A stretch of DNA of 64,000 bases from Marine Group I thaumarchaeote. GTDB lineage: Archaea; Thermoproteota; Nitrososphaeria; Nitrososphaerales; Nitrosopumilaceae. The notes beneath the pieces were generated by a model. That model made no database searches and had not been told where the DNA came from. It was given only the letters and a program-made list of their open reading frames with translations. The DNA lies in the NCBI GenBank assembly GCA_013390745.1, contig JACASX010000001.1:167675-231674 (forward strand), given 5' to 3'. Positions 10,497 through 17,508 of this stretch are shown in pieces. Made by a program: the position numbers and the translations under genes. The first letter of the stretch is position 1, and the number at the start of each line of letters is the position of its first letter.

Positions 10497-11302
10497 AAGT
10501 TTCTAAAATTTTTCTGTATGACGAACCCGCTGTTCAGGAAATACAAATTTCAAATTTAAAGAATTTCCTTCTAGAAACTTTTCACGTGGGCATAGAGATT
10601 AAAAAATGCATTTTTAATAACTTGGATGGAAAAACGATAGAGAAGATTTCTGGCTGTAGAATTTTTGATCCTAAAATGCCATTCAAGGAACACCTGCCAA
10701 ACAAACAGGAAATAGATTTTGAGAAAAGTGTTTGCGAGGATACCAAACTGATGGAAAAAACAACTATGGTTGAGAATGCTAAAAAGATTGAAGATGTTGT
10801 GATGTACGATGGATTTGAAATTCAAAATATTATTTATGACATTATTACAAAAAATGATTCAAATCCAAACAACTTGCATATTGTTTTTACAAACAAGCTA
10901 ACCTGTACTTATGATACTACTGATAATAGATATCATGGAAGGGCGGTAATTTGCTCTAATCCAGCCATTATATCTACAGCAGGAATGATCGAGGCTCCAG
11001 CTAGACCTAGGGAATATTATTTTGATGTCATAAAATGTAAAATGCAGGGGCTTGACATACAAAATGTTAAAAAAAATTATGATGGAGAGTTTCTAGATTA
11101 TCATGACAAAAAACTTTCAAAAATAGCTGAGGGATATCTGTTACAAGCTATTTTCTATTACATGACAGGTGATGCGTTTTGTGATAGTTTGGACTGCAGG
11201 CTAAACAACGCACATTGGCAAAAAGATCTATTATACTCACAATTAAAAATTGGAAAACTTTGCAACAAACATCAAGCATTACTTGACAAACTACATGTTT
11301 AA
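10493..11302 (+). CDS. Conserved archaeal hypothetical, possible metalloprotein
   Basis: I do not recognise a named family with certainty. The 269-aa protein has a conserved-looking core (RYHGRAVICSNPAIISTAGMIE, written here only as the central landmark) and a Cys/His-rich C-terminus: FCDSLDCRLNNAHWQ followed by KLCNKHQALL. The C-x4-C, H and C-x2-H spacing suggests a metal site and recalls archaeal putative metallopeptidases of the DUF6775 kind, from memory. No HExxH is present. It starts with TTG overlapping the thi4 TGA (TTGA), and trxB follows 24 bp later, so thi4, this gene and trxB probably form one operon. A link to thiamine or redox chemistry is inferred from position only. Confidence 0.6.
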   Translation: MKVSKIFLYDEPAVQEIQISNLKNFLLETFHVGIEIKKCIFNNLDGKTIEKISGCRIFDPKMPFKEHLPNKQEIDFEKSVCEDTKLMEKTTMVENAKKIEDVVMYDGFEIQNIIYDIITKNDSNPNNLHIVFTNKLTCTYDTTDNRYHGRAVICSNPAIISTAGMIEAPARPREYYFDVIKCKMQGLDIQNVKKNYDGEFLDYHDKKLSKIAEGYLLQAIFYYMTGDAFCDSLDCRLNNAHWQKDLLYSQLKIGKLCNKHQALLDKLHV

Positions 11303-11326
11303 AATACAATTAATAGTCAAGAAAGT

Positions 11327-12259
11327 ATGCCTGAACAAAAAACAAAATATAATATCATTATAATCGGTGCAGGTCCTGCAGGTTATACTGCTGGAATTTA
11401 CAGTTCACGTGCACGCCGCGATACATTATTAATTTCCGGTATTTTGCCTGGCGGTCAGTTAATGAATACCACAGATGTTGAAAATTATCCTGGCTTTGAT
11501 GAAGGAATAATGGGTCCGGACCTGATGATAATAATGCGAAAACAGGCAAAGAAAATGGGAACGAAAATTATTGATGATGAGGTTGTGTCTGTAGATTTTA
11601 AAAGTAAGCCGCTAAAGGTGTCAACTGCTTCAAGCACTTTTGAGGCAAGTTCAGTAATAGTTTGTACTGGCGCGAATCCAAGAAAAATTGGGCTGGACGG
11701 CGAGCAAACATTTGCAGGTAAGGGTGTTTCATATTGTGCAACATGTGATGGTGCATTTTTCAAAAACCAGGAACTAATTGTCGTAGGAGGTGGTGACTCG
11801 GCAATGGAGGAAGCAACTTTTCTTACAAAATTTGCATCAACCGTACATATTGTACACAGAAGAGATGAGTTTAGAGCAAGTAAGATAATGCAGGAGCGTG
11901 CGCTTTCCAATGAAAAAATCAAAGTTCATTTCAACTGTACAGTTGATGATATTCAAGGGGACCAAAAATTTCAGAAAGTAATTCTAAAAAACGTGAAAAA
12001 CGATGAAAAGATTACCCTTGAGGCAGGTGGTTTGTTTGTGGCTATAGGACATGAGCCTAATAGCAAAATACTTGAAGGTCAGGTTGAATTGGATGAAAAT
12101 GGTTATGTTGTTTTGAAAAATAATACGGAAACCGGCGTACCAGGTGTTTTCTGTGCAGGTGACGTTCATGATCATAGATACAGGCAAGCTGTAACTGCGG
12201 CTGGATTTGGTTGCATGGCTGCAATTGATGCCGATAAGTATTTAGCTGAACAGAAATAG
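11327..12259 (+). CDS. trxB: Thioredoxin reductase
   Basis: Low-molecular-weight flavoprotein (310 aa) that passes electrons from NAD(P)H to thioredoxin. The FAD-binding GAGPAG lies at 14-19, the redox-active CATC at C137-C140 (SYCATCDGAFF), and the NAD(P)H-binding glycine-rich GGGDSAMEEA follows. The HRRDEFRAS segment resembles the NADPH-binding HRRDxFRA pattern of NADPH enzymes. The C-terminal FAD-contact motif appears as GVFCAGDVHDHRYRQ. It is third in the thi4 run and convergent with tusA, leaving only 2 bp between their stops. Confidence 0.96.
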   Translation: MPEQKTKYNIIIIGAGPAGYTAGIYSSRARRDTLLISGILPGGQLMNTTDVENYPGFDEGIMGPDLMIIMRKQAKKMGTKIIDDEVVSVDFKSKPLKVSTASSTFEASSVIVCTGANPRKIGLDGEQTFAGKGVSYCATCDGAFFKNQELIVVGGGDSAMEEATFLTKFASTVHIVHRRDEFRASKIMQERALSNEKIKVHFNCTVDDIQGDQKFQKVILKNVKNDEKITLEAGGLFVAIGHEPNSKILEGQVELDENGYVVLKNNTETGVPGVFCAGDVHDHRYRQAVTAAGFGCMAAIDADKYLAEQK

Positions 12260-12261
12260 GA

Positions 12262-12504
12262 CTACTTTACCTTTTTAATTTCAAAACGAATTTCATTTCC
12301 ATTTTTTTCCATCTTGACTACTTCATGCCCAAGTCTTCTTGCCCAATTTGCTATATCATCTTCAGCAGCAGGATCATCAGCAAGGACAGTAAGTATTTCA
12401 CCAATCTGCATCTTTGAAAGTTCAACGTTTGTTTGCATAACAGGTGATGGACAAAACAATCCTCTCGCATCTAATGTTTTTCCTGATTCTGAAATTTCAA
12501 TCAC
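12262..12504 (-). CDS. tusA: TusA/SirA-family sulfur carrier
   Basis: An 80-aa protein of the TusA (SirA-like) family, which moves persulfide sulfur between enzymes. The hallmark CPxP is present as C18-P-S-P21 after LDARGLF, and the C-terminal half has the expected two-layer alpha/beta pattern. It lies at the end of the sulfur and redox neighbourhood (sulfite reductase, rhodanese, THI4, thioredoxin reductase) and just upstream, on the same strand, of the PHP hydrolase start region. Which acceptor it serves (tRNA thiolation, molybdopterin, Fe-S) cannot be told here. Confidence 0.92.
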   Translation of the reverse strand: MIEISESGKTLDARGLFCPSPVMQTNVELSKMQIGEILTVLADDPAAEDDIANWARRLGHEVVKMEKNGNEIRFEIKKVK

Positions 12505-12514
12505 CTAACTAGAA

Positions 12515-13441
12515 TCAAAAGGCCATCTTTAAGATGTTTGCTAAGTTACGTTCTCGAAATAGACGGTGCTCGTACCCCTCAAAATTTATTTTTTTAGAAA
12601 TTCTCCTGAGTGCAACGATAGACATTCTGTAAAACATATTCCAAAATATGCCTTCAGGGTCAACCATATACAATTTGTAAAGCAGTTTGATAGGCCATAA
12701 CGCTCGTGGATAAAAATGTGAAGTATACTTGTCTATGAAAAAGGCTGAGTTTTGAATCTTGTATCTTATGTGTTCTAGTGCCTCTTTGGGTTGTACATAT
12801 TCAGTGTTTTCGATGATTATTTTATGATGTTTCATTGCAGCAATTACACTATCCAATTTATTCTCAGAATAAATCAGATTAGTTGATCTACCAATAGTAG
12901 ATTGCACGTGAGAGTCACTGCCTGCAACTACATGCAAGGATTTCTCCTTTGCGAATTTTTTTGCCCTAAGATTCGAATATACATCCACATTGGAGCTGTT
13001 AAACACTTCAAATAGATCACAGTAAACGGAATCCTCACGCAATGCATCCAATAAACTAAATGGATGAGGGGCAGTAGTTACAGCATTCTGTTTTTTCGCC
13101 TCATCTAATACTTCATGCAATGAGAGTCCTGATTTGATAGAATGATCAATCCCATAGACTAGTACATGGGATTCATTATCTGTTGTAACCTCTTCTGCTG
13201 GATACACCTTTAATGCATCAAACTTTTGATGATTTTTTTTATATTCAAGCATCTGTCTGTAGCCGTCAATTGTATTATGATTGGTAACAAAAAGTACATC
13301 AAGACCAGCTAGATATGCATGTTCTAACTGCTTGGGAATTGTGACATTGCAGTCATAAATTGGTTCTAGAGCACCAACATGTCCGTTTGAAAAAATGTTA
13401 TGGCAATGTAATTCTGTTTTTAATGGCATCATAATACACAT
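12515..13441 (-). CDS. PHP-domain metal-dependent phosphohydrolase
   Basis: Polymerase and Histidinol Phosphatase family hydrolase, 308 aa. Metal-site motifs are ELHCHNIFSNGH (HxH near 12-14), FVTNHNT, PAEEVTT, APHPFS and VAGSDSHV, the standard PHP order. A C-terminal extension of about 90 residues (from NSAFFIDKYTSHFYPRALWP) is outside the domain. The exact substrate is unknown; relatives include nucleotide phosphatases and tRNA or DNA-related enzymes. Start alternatives are three ATGs within five codons; MPLKTELHCH at 13429 is equally likely. It follows cofE on the same strand after 29 bp. Confidence 0.85.
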   Translation of the reverse strand: MCIMMPLKTELHCHNIFSNGHVGALEPIYDCNVTIPKQLEHAYLAGLDVLFVTNHNTIDGYRQMLEYKKNHQKFDALKVYPAEEVTTDNESHVLVYGIDHSIKSGLSLHEVLDEAKKQNAVTTAPHPFSLLDALREDSVYCDLFEVFNSSNVDVYSNLRAKKFAKEKSLHVVAGSDSHVQSTIGRSTNLIYSENKLDSVIAAMKHHKIIIENTEYVQPKEALEHIRYKIQNSAFFIDKYTSHFYPRALWPIKLLYKLYMVDPEGIFWNMFYRMSIVALRRISKKINFEGYEHRLFRERNLANILKMAF

Positions 13442-13470
13442 TCATTTTAAAGCGTAATCATTATTTGTAA

Positions 13471-14202
13471 TTATCGAAATAGATCATCATGATCTGATCG
13501 TAACATTTTCTGAATTTTTACATCAGAGGAACTAAAGTTGTAATTTCGAACTATTGCAATTGGACATTTTTGAACTTTCCCCATAACAAGTTCCGATGCT
13601 GAGCAAATCTCATCAGCAACTGCTATTGCTGTTACCTGCATGATTTTTCCAAATGTGTCAGGTTTACCGTTATAATCTAAGATTGGTTCAAGACCAGCAA
13701 TCCCAATTGCTACGTCTGTCTGACCCAACCTAAATGGCCTTCCAAATGTATCAGAAATTATCACAGCTGTATGTTTTCCAGTTTTTTGTTTAATTCTATC
13801 TTTCAATAGGTTAGCTGACTTGTCGGGATCATCAGGTAACAATGTTGCATAACCGTCTTGTACATTGCTTTCATCAATCCCAGCATTAGCACAAACAAAC
13901 CCATGATTGGTTTCAACTATAATTATACCATTTTCCATTCTTACAATTCTTTTACTTTCTGAAAGTATCAATTCCACTAATCTTGGGTCCTTACCATATG
14001 AGCTTGCTATGCCATCAGCAAGAAGAGAAGGTTTAACTGATGATAAATTTAGAATGCGGCCTTCGTTCTTGGAAATTATTTTTTGAGAAAAAACAAGTAT
14101 GTCGTCCTCATTAATTTCTGATGATTTTATAATTAAATCTACTAGGTCATCATCAGACTCAATTTCTTTTTGAATTTTTACTGGAATGATTTCTAGTGCC
14201 AT
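13471..14202 (-). CDS. cofE: Coenzyme F420-0:L-glutamate ligase
   Basis: CofE adds glutamate residues to F420-0, using GTP, to make the deazaflavin cofactor F420. The 243-aa protein shows family blocks: LVFSQKIISKNEGR near the N-terminus, GFVCANAGIDESNV, TAVIISDTFGRPFRLGQTDVAIG split by short gaps, and ADEICSASELVMGK towards the end. F420 is present in ammonia-oxidizing thaumarchaea. I start at the ATG at 14202 (MALEIIPVK); the frame can be extended six codons to a GTG at 14220 without similarity. It lies upstream of the PHP gene. Confidence 0.95.
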   Translation of the reverse strand: MALEIIPVKIQKEIESDDDLVDLIIKSSEINEDDILVFSQKIISKNEGRILNLSSVKPSLLADGIASSYGKDPRLVELILSESKRIVRMENGIIIVETNHGFVCANAGIDESNVQDGYATLLPDDPDKSANLLKDRIKQKTGKHTAVIISDTFGRPFRLGQTDVAIGIAGLEPILDYNGKPDTFGKIMQVTAIAVADEICSASELVMGKVQKCPIAIVRNYNFSSSDVKIQKMLRSDHDDLFR

Positions 14203-14255
14203 TCTATTTGTTTTGAACACTGCAGTTAAAACATTTAGATTTGCTACACGGACGA

Positions 14256-14894
14256 TTATAATTCCAGTTTTATGTTATAGTGCGTATTAATCAGGCCGAT
14301 AATTTTTGATAGATCCTTTTCGTCAAGAGTTACCATAGCTAAATCCTTGACCAAGTCTTGAGCACGAAAGGCTATTCCCAAACCGGTAATGTCAAAAAGC
14401 TTGACATCGTTTGCTCCATCAACCACTGCCGTAATGTCTTCCTTTTTCTCATTCCATTCGTTGATTTTAATAATAGCTGATTTTGACTTGTCCGCATCAA
14501 CATTTACAATAACATCGTCAAGCTTACCATCTTTGAAGACAAGTTCGTTACTATACACAAAATCAAGATCAAGATCTTTTTTTAATCTGTCAGTAATAAT
14601 TGTAAAACCACCAGAAACTGCCATTATTTTCCAGCCAGCATTTTTTAATACACGGCATGCCTCTTTGGCACCAGTCATTATTGGTAAAGAATTTGCAACT
14701 TGAATGCATGTATCATAATCCATGCCACGAAGAAGGTGAACACGTTCTTTGAGACCCTCAACCCAATCAATTTTTCCTTCTATACCTTTTTTTGTAATTT
14801 CCCAGATTTTGTTTTCTTTATTCACTTTTTCAGCTAACAAAGGAAGATATTCTGCATCATAAAGAACTCCCTCAACATCAAAAATTGCTAGCAA
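14256..14894 (-). CDS. HAD phosphatase, SerB-like (phosphoserine phosphatase family)
   Basis: HAD subfamily IB hydrolase of 212 aa. The nucleophile loop is FDVEGVLYDAE with D6 as nucleophile, but the usual acid/base Asp two residues on is Glu (E8). Motif II is MAVSGGFT, motif III contains the Lys in NVDADKSK, and motif IV is VVDGANDVKLFD instead of GDGAND. Overall this resembles archaeal SerB-like proteins, and serA (57.7 kb) is present in the window. The Glu at the acid/base position makes phosphoserine specificity uncertain. Confidence 0.8.
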   Translation of the reverse strand: MLAIFDVEGVLYDAEYLPLLAEKVNKENKIWEITKKGIEGKIDWVEGLKERVHLLRGMDYDTCIQVANSLPIMTGAKEACRVLKNAGWKIMAVSGGFTIITDRLKKDLDLDFVYSNELVFKDGKLDDVIVNVDADKSKSAIIKINEWNEKKEDITAVVDGANDVKLFDITGLGIAFRAQDLVKDLAMVTLDEKDLSKIIGLINTHYNIKLEL

Positions 14895-14996
14895 CTGTCT
14901 TCTGTTTTGAAATTTATTCTAAACAATATTAATCTTAACAGAAAATGATAGATCGCATACAGTTAATATTAAATGAGATAGAATTGCAGATTACTT

Positions 14997-15284
14997 ATGT
15001 CAAATGAGCTTGAGTTCAAGTATGAAGTCGAAATAAAAAGTGTCGAAAAAAGACAGATGCTTTCAAAGGAAGTAAAAGCAGAACTAAAAGAGTCTGGTTT
15101 GATGGATGAAAAGGGAAAATTGAAAATCAAAGGTGTGAGTCCAAAAATGCTAAAGAGGATGAAACAGGAATTTGTTGATTGTCCAGTGCTTAAGAAGGAG
15201 GTACCATTCATACCATGTTTTGTCTGTCCAAACTTCCAAAGCAGAGTGACAGGTAAGGTTTTGTGTAAGGGAGATAATCTATAA
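14997..15284 (+). CDS. Hypothetical protein with C-terminal Cys cluster
   Basis: No family recognised. The 95-aa protein has a charged helical N-terminal two thirds (many Lys/Glu; MSKEVKAELKESGLMDEKGK region) and a C-terminal block with CPVLKKEVPFIPCFVCPNF and a last Cys in VLCKGDN. The four or five cysteines with C-x2-C spacing suggest zinc or Fe-S binding. It ends 1 bp before the SWIB-like gene start and is probably co-transcribed with it. Confidence 0.7.
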   Translation: MSNELEFKYEVEIKSVEKRQMLSKEVKAELKESGLMDEKGKLKIKGVSPKMLKRMKQEFVDCPVLKKEVPFIPCFVCPNFQSRVTGKVLCKGDNL

Positions 15285-15285
15285 T

Positions 15286-15528
15286 ATGGTTAAAAAAAGA
15301 GCGGCAAAAAGAAAAGCTACAAAGACCAAACGTAAAACAGCAAAGACCAAACGTAAAACAGCAAAGACCAAACGTAAAACAAAAAAAGCATTTGGAGGAT
15401 ATTCTATAAATTTCAAAAATAGAGACGAAACACTTGAACAGGTTTTTGGCAAAGCAGGAATTGCCCCAAGTGAAATGACAAAAAAACTCTGGAAATTTAT
15501 TAAGAATAAGAGACTTGGTCACAAGTAA
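15286..15528 (+). CDS. SWIB-like protein with H1-like Lys/Thr-rich tail
   Basis: An 80-aa basic protein. Residues 1-36 are a Lys/Arg/Thr/Ala repeat tail (units of KTKRKTA) like the C-terminal tail of histone H1 or bacterial HU-tail proteins. The remainder (about 45-80: ETLEQVFGKAGIAPSEMTKKLWKFI, then KNKRL) matches the core of a SWIB/MDM2 domain, where EVTKKLWxYIK is typical, though truncated at its C-terminus. SWIB fused to H1-like tails is known from chlamydial and plant proteins. A DNA-binding, chromatin-like role is inferred. Three 21-bp direct repeats encode the tail, so copy number may vary between strains. Confidence 0.75.
   Translation: MVKKRAAKRKATKTKRKTAKTKRKTAKTKRKTKKAFGGYSINFKNRDETLEQVFGKAGIAPSEMTKKLWKFIKNKRLGHK
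15321..15380 (+). repeat. 21-bp tandem repeat, about 3 copies, in the SWIB-like gene
   Basis: Copies begin at 15321, 15342 and 15363, each starting aaagaccaaacgtaaaac. They encode in-frame KTKRKTA units; the first two are identical at DNA level and the third diverges in its last bases, so the duplication is recent or kept uniform by recombination. Confidence 0.85.
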
Positions 15529-15580
15529 AATAATACCAAACTAGTAAAGCTCATTATGCTGATTGATGGTGAAAGGTTAA

Positions 15581-17020
15581 TTGAGTAAAGAGGTTGGTAT
15601 CACAGTTTCAAAGAGTGAAAATTTTAGTGAGTGGTATACACAAGTTGTTATCAAGACAGAGCTTGCTGATTATGCACCAGTCAAGGGATTAATAGTCCTA
15701 AGACCTGATGGTTACTCCATCTGGGAATCAATCAAGGAATCACTTGATAAAAAACTGAAAGAAACCGGTCACAGGAATGGATTTTTGCCCGTGCTGATAC
15801 CTGAATCATTACTTGCTAAAGAAAAAGAACATTTTGAAGGACTTAACCCTGAAGTTTTTTGGGTTACACATTCAGGAAATTCAGAGATTGGTGAAAGACT
15901 TGCACTTCGTCCTACTTCCGAAACGCTTGCGTACTCACTTTTTTCTAAGTGGATAAGAAGTTGGAGAGACCTACCACTAAAAATTAATTTTTGGAATTCA
16001 GCATTAAGAGCAGAGATTAAAGGTACAAAACCATTTCTAAGGACATCAGAATTTTTGTGGCAGGAGGGTCATACAGTTCATGCAACAAAAGATGAAGCTG
16101 AAAAGGAAGTTGCCGATATTTTGGAGCTGTATAAAAAAACTATAGAAGAAGAACTGGCAGTACCTGTAGTGACTGGGAAAAAAAGTGAGAAAGACAAATT
16201 TGTTGGTGCAGTTTACACTAATACACTTGAATCATTAATGCCAGACGGCAAGGCACTACAAATGGGAACGTCTCATTTCTTGGGTCAGAATTTTTCCAAA
16301 CCATTTGACGTCAAATATCTTGATGAGAATAATAGTGAAACTTTTGCATGGCAAACATCATGGGGAGTTTCATGGAGATTGATAGGTGGTATGATTATGA
16401 CGCATGGAGACGACAAGGGACTAGTCTTGCCACCAAAAGTAGCTCCTATTCAGGTTGTTATAATTCCAATCTATTATTCAAAGGAGGATAAAGAAAATGT
16501 GTTACAAAAAGCATGTAAAATCAAAGACAGTTTATCTAATAACGATATACGCGTTCATCTAGACGATAGAGAGCATCTGACTCCAGGTTTCAAGTTCAAT
16601 GATTGGGAGATGAGGGGTATACCAATACGAATTGAAATTGGTCCTAAAGATATTGCTAAAAATCAAATAGTATTGGCTAGGAGACATAATCAAACAAAAA
16701 TTAGTCTTGATATAGATGGATTTACAGAAAAAACTCTGTCAGAACTAAAAAATATTCAGAAGGAAATGTTTGATGCTGCTAAAAAAATACTTGATGAAAG
16801 GGTTGTTAGAGTCTCTGAATACCAGCAATTCAAAAAAGAATTAGAGAATGGAAAAATGATTGATTGTTCCTGGTGTGGTAATCAAACATGTGAAGACAAG
16901 ATCAAAGAGGAGACTGGCGCAGATCTGCGCGTTATTCCATCTGATAACACTAAAGCGGAAACATGTATTTACTGTAAAAATTCAGGCACTACAAATGTGC
17001 TCTTTGCTCGTGGCTACTGA
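15581..17020 (+). CDS. proS: Prolyl-tRNA synthetase, archaeal/eukaryotic type
   Basis: Class II synthetase charging tRNA-Pro, 479 aa. Motif 2 region FWNSALRAEIKGTKPFLRTSEF (seen around base 16000) and the RTSEFLWQEGHT block are those of the archaeal/eukaryotic ProRS, as is the TSHFLGQNF loop. The C-terminal zinc domain shows CSWCGNQTCEDK and CIYC, and the chain ends with the family's aromatic Tyr (FARGY). The start is TTG, preceded at 15568-15576 by a GGTGAAAGG stretch that could act as a Shine-Dalgarno site. It follows the SWIB-like gene after 52 bp. Confidence 0.96.
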   Translation: MSKEVGITVSKSENFSEWYTQVVIKTELADYAPVKGLIVLRPDGYSIWESIKESLDKKLKETGHRNGFLPVLIPESLLAKEKEHFEGLNPEVFWVTHSGNSEIGERLALRPTSETLAYSLFSKWIRSWRDLPLKINFWNSALRAEIKGTKPFLRTSEFLWQEGHTVHATKDEAEKEVADILELYKKTIEEELAVPVVTGKKSEKDKFVGAVYTNTLESLMPDGKALQMGTSHFLGQNFSKPFDVKYLDENNSETFAWQTSWGVSWRLIGGMIMTHGDDKGLVLPPKVAPIQVVIIPIYYSKEDKENVLQKACKIKDSLSNNDIRVHLDDREHLTPGFKFNDWEMRGIPIRIEIGPKDIAKNQIVLARRHNQTKISLDIDGFTEKTLSELKNIQKEMFDAAKKILDERVVRVSEYQQFKKELENGKMIDCSWCGNQTCEDKIKEETGADLRVIPSDNTKAETCIYCKNSGTTNVLFARGY

Positions 17021-17034
17021 ATAAGTGAAATATT

Positions 17035-17334
17035 ATGGGTATAAACGTAAAATTTACTGTTGCGGTTATCGCAGTTGCTGTGATAGGATTTACTGCATCT
17101 TCTTATTTTTTCAGTACACAGCCTATACCCAGCGACTGGATGTTTGATAAATCTAAGTATATTCAAGAAATAGATGCTTGCCTAGAAGCCCATTCCTTTG
17201 ATGATATATCTATCAATTCATTTGGAAAAAGTTTTGTAACAAATTTGAAACAACAAGCTGAAGCATCTCAAAGCGAGGAGGAAGTCAAAGAAATTCTGAA
17301 TAGGTTATACGATATTACAAGTTGTGAACCATAG
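17035..17334 (+). CDS. Small membrane-anchored hypothetical protein
   Basis: No family recognised. The 99-aa protein has one N-terminal hydrophobic helix (about 6-27, VKFTVAVIAVAVIGFTASSYFF trimmed) and then a charged, helical, extracytoplasmic-looking domain with two Cys (DACLEAH and TSCEP) that could form a disulfide. It starts 14 bp after proS and may be transcribed with it. Confidence 0.7.
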   Translation: MGINVKFTVAVIAVAVIGFTASSYFFSTQPIPSDWMFDKSKYIQEIDACLEAHSFDDISINSFGKSFVTNLKQQAEASQSEEEVKEILNRLYDITSCEP

Positions 17335-17340
17335 GACAAA

Positions 17341-17445
17341 ATGAGTGAAACTAGGAAAAAATGTATCATTTGTGGCTGTCAGGATCATCGATTTGTTGGA
17401 TGCATTAAACATAAAACTAGAAAGTGTAGTTGCTACAACTCCTAG
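17341..17445 (+). CDS. 34-aa Cys-rich zinc-finger-like microprotein
   Basis: A short ATG frame six bases after the previous stop encodes 34 residues with six Cys and two His: CIICGCQDHRF, GCIKHK, then CSCYN. The C-x2-C, H and C-x7-C spacings suggest zinc binding. It has the same flavour as the tiny Cys/His proteins at 23.5-24.3 kb and 25.7 kb. Too short for a family call, but the Cys density is far above chance in this AT-rich DNA. Confidence 0.5.
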   Translation: MSETRKKCIICGCQDHRFVGCIKHKTRKCSCYNS

Positions 17446-17464
17446 CCAAAAATATAATATGAAC

Positions 17465-17508
17465 ATGACAAAAATAGATTGGCATGACAAAAATAGATTG
17501 GCATGACA
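17465..17508 (+). repeat. 19-bp tandem duplication over the egtB start
   Basis: The unit atgacaaaaatagattggc occurs at 17465-17483 and 17484-17502, then its first six bases atgaca recur at 17503, the chosen egtB start. All three copies offer an ATG; because 19 is not a multiple of three, the upstream two open only short frames of 13 and 18 codons. Confidence 0.9.

Noticed and set aside
10010..10546. 178-codon minus-strand frame opposite thi4
   Set aside because: Shadow of the THI4 coding frame; composition is typical of antisense translation.
11485..11922. 145-codon minus-strand frame opposite trxB
   Set aside because: Shadow of the thioredoxin reductase gene with no start context or domain.
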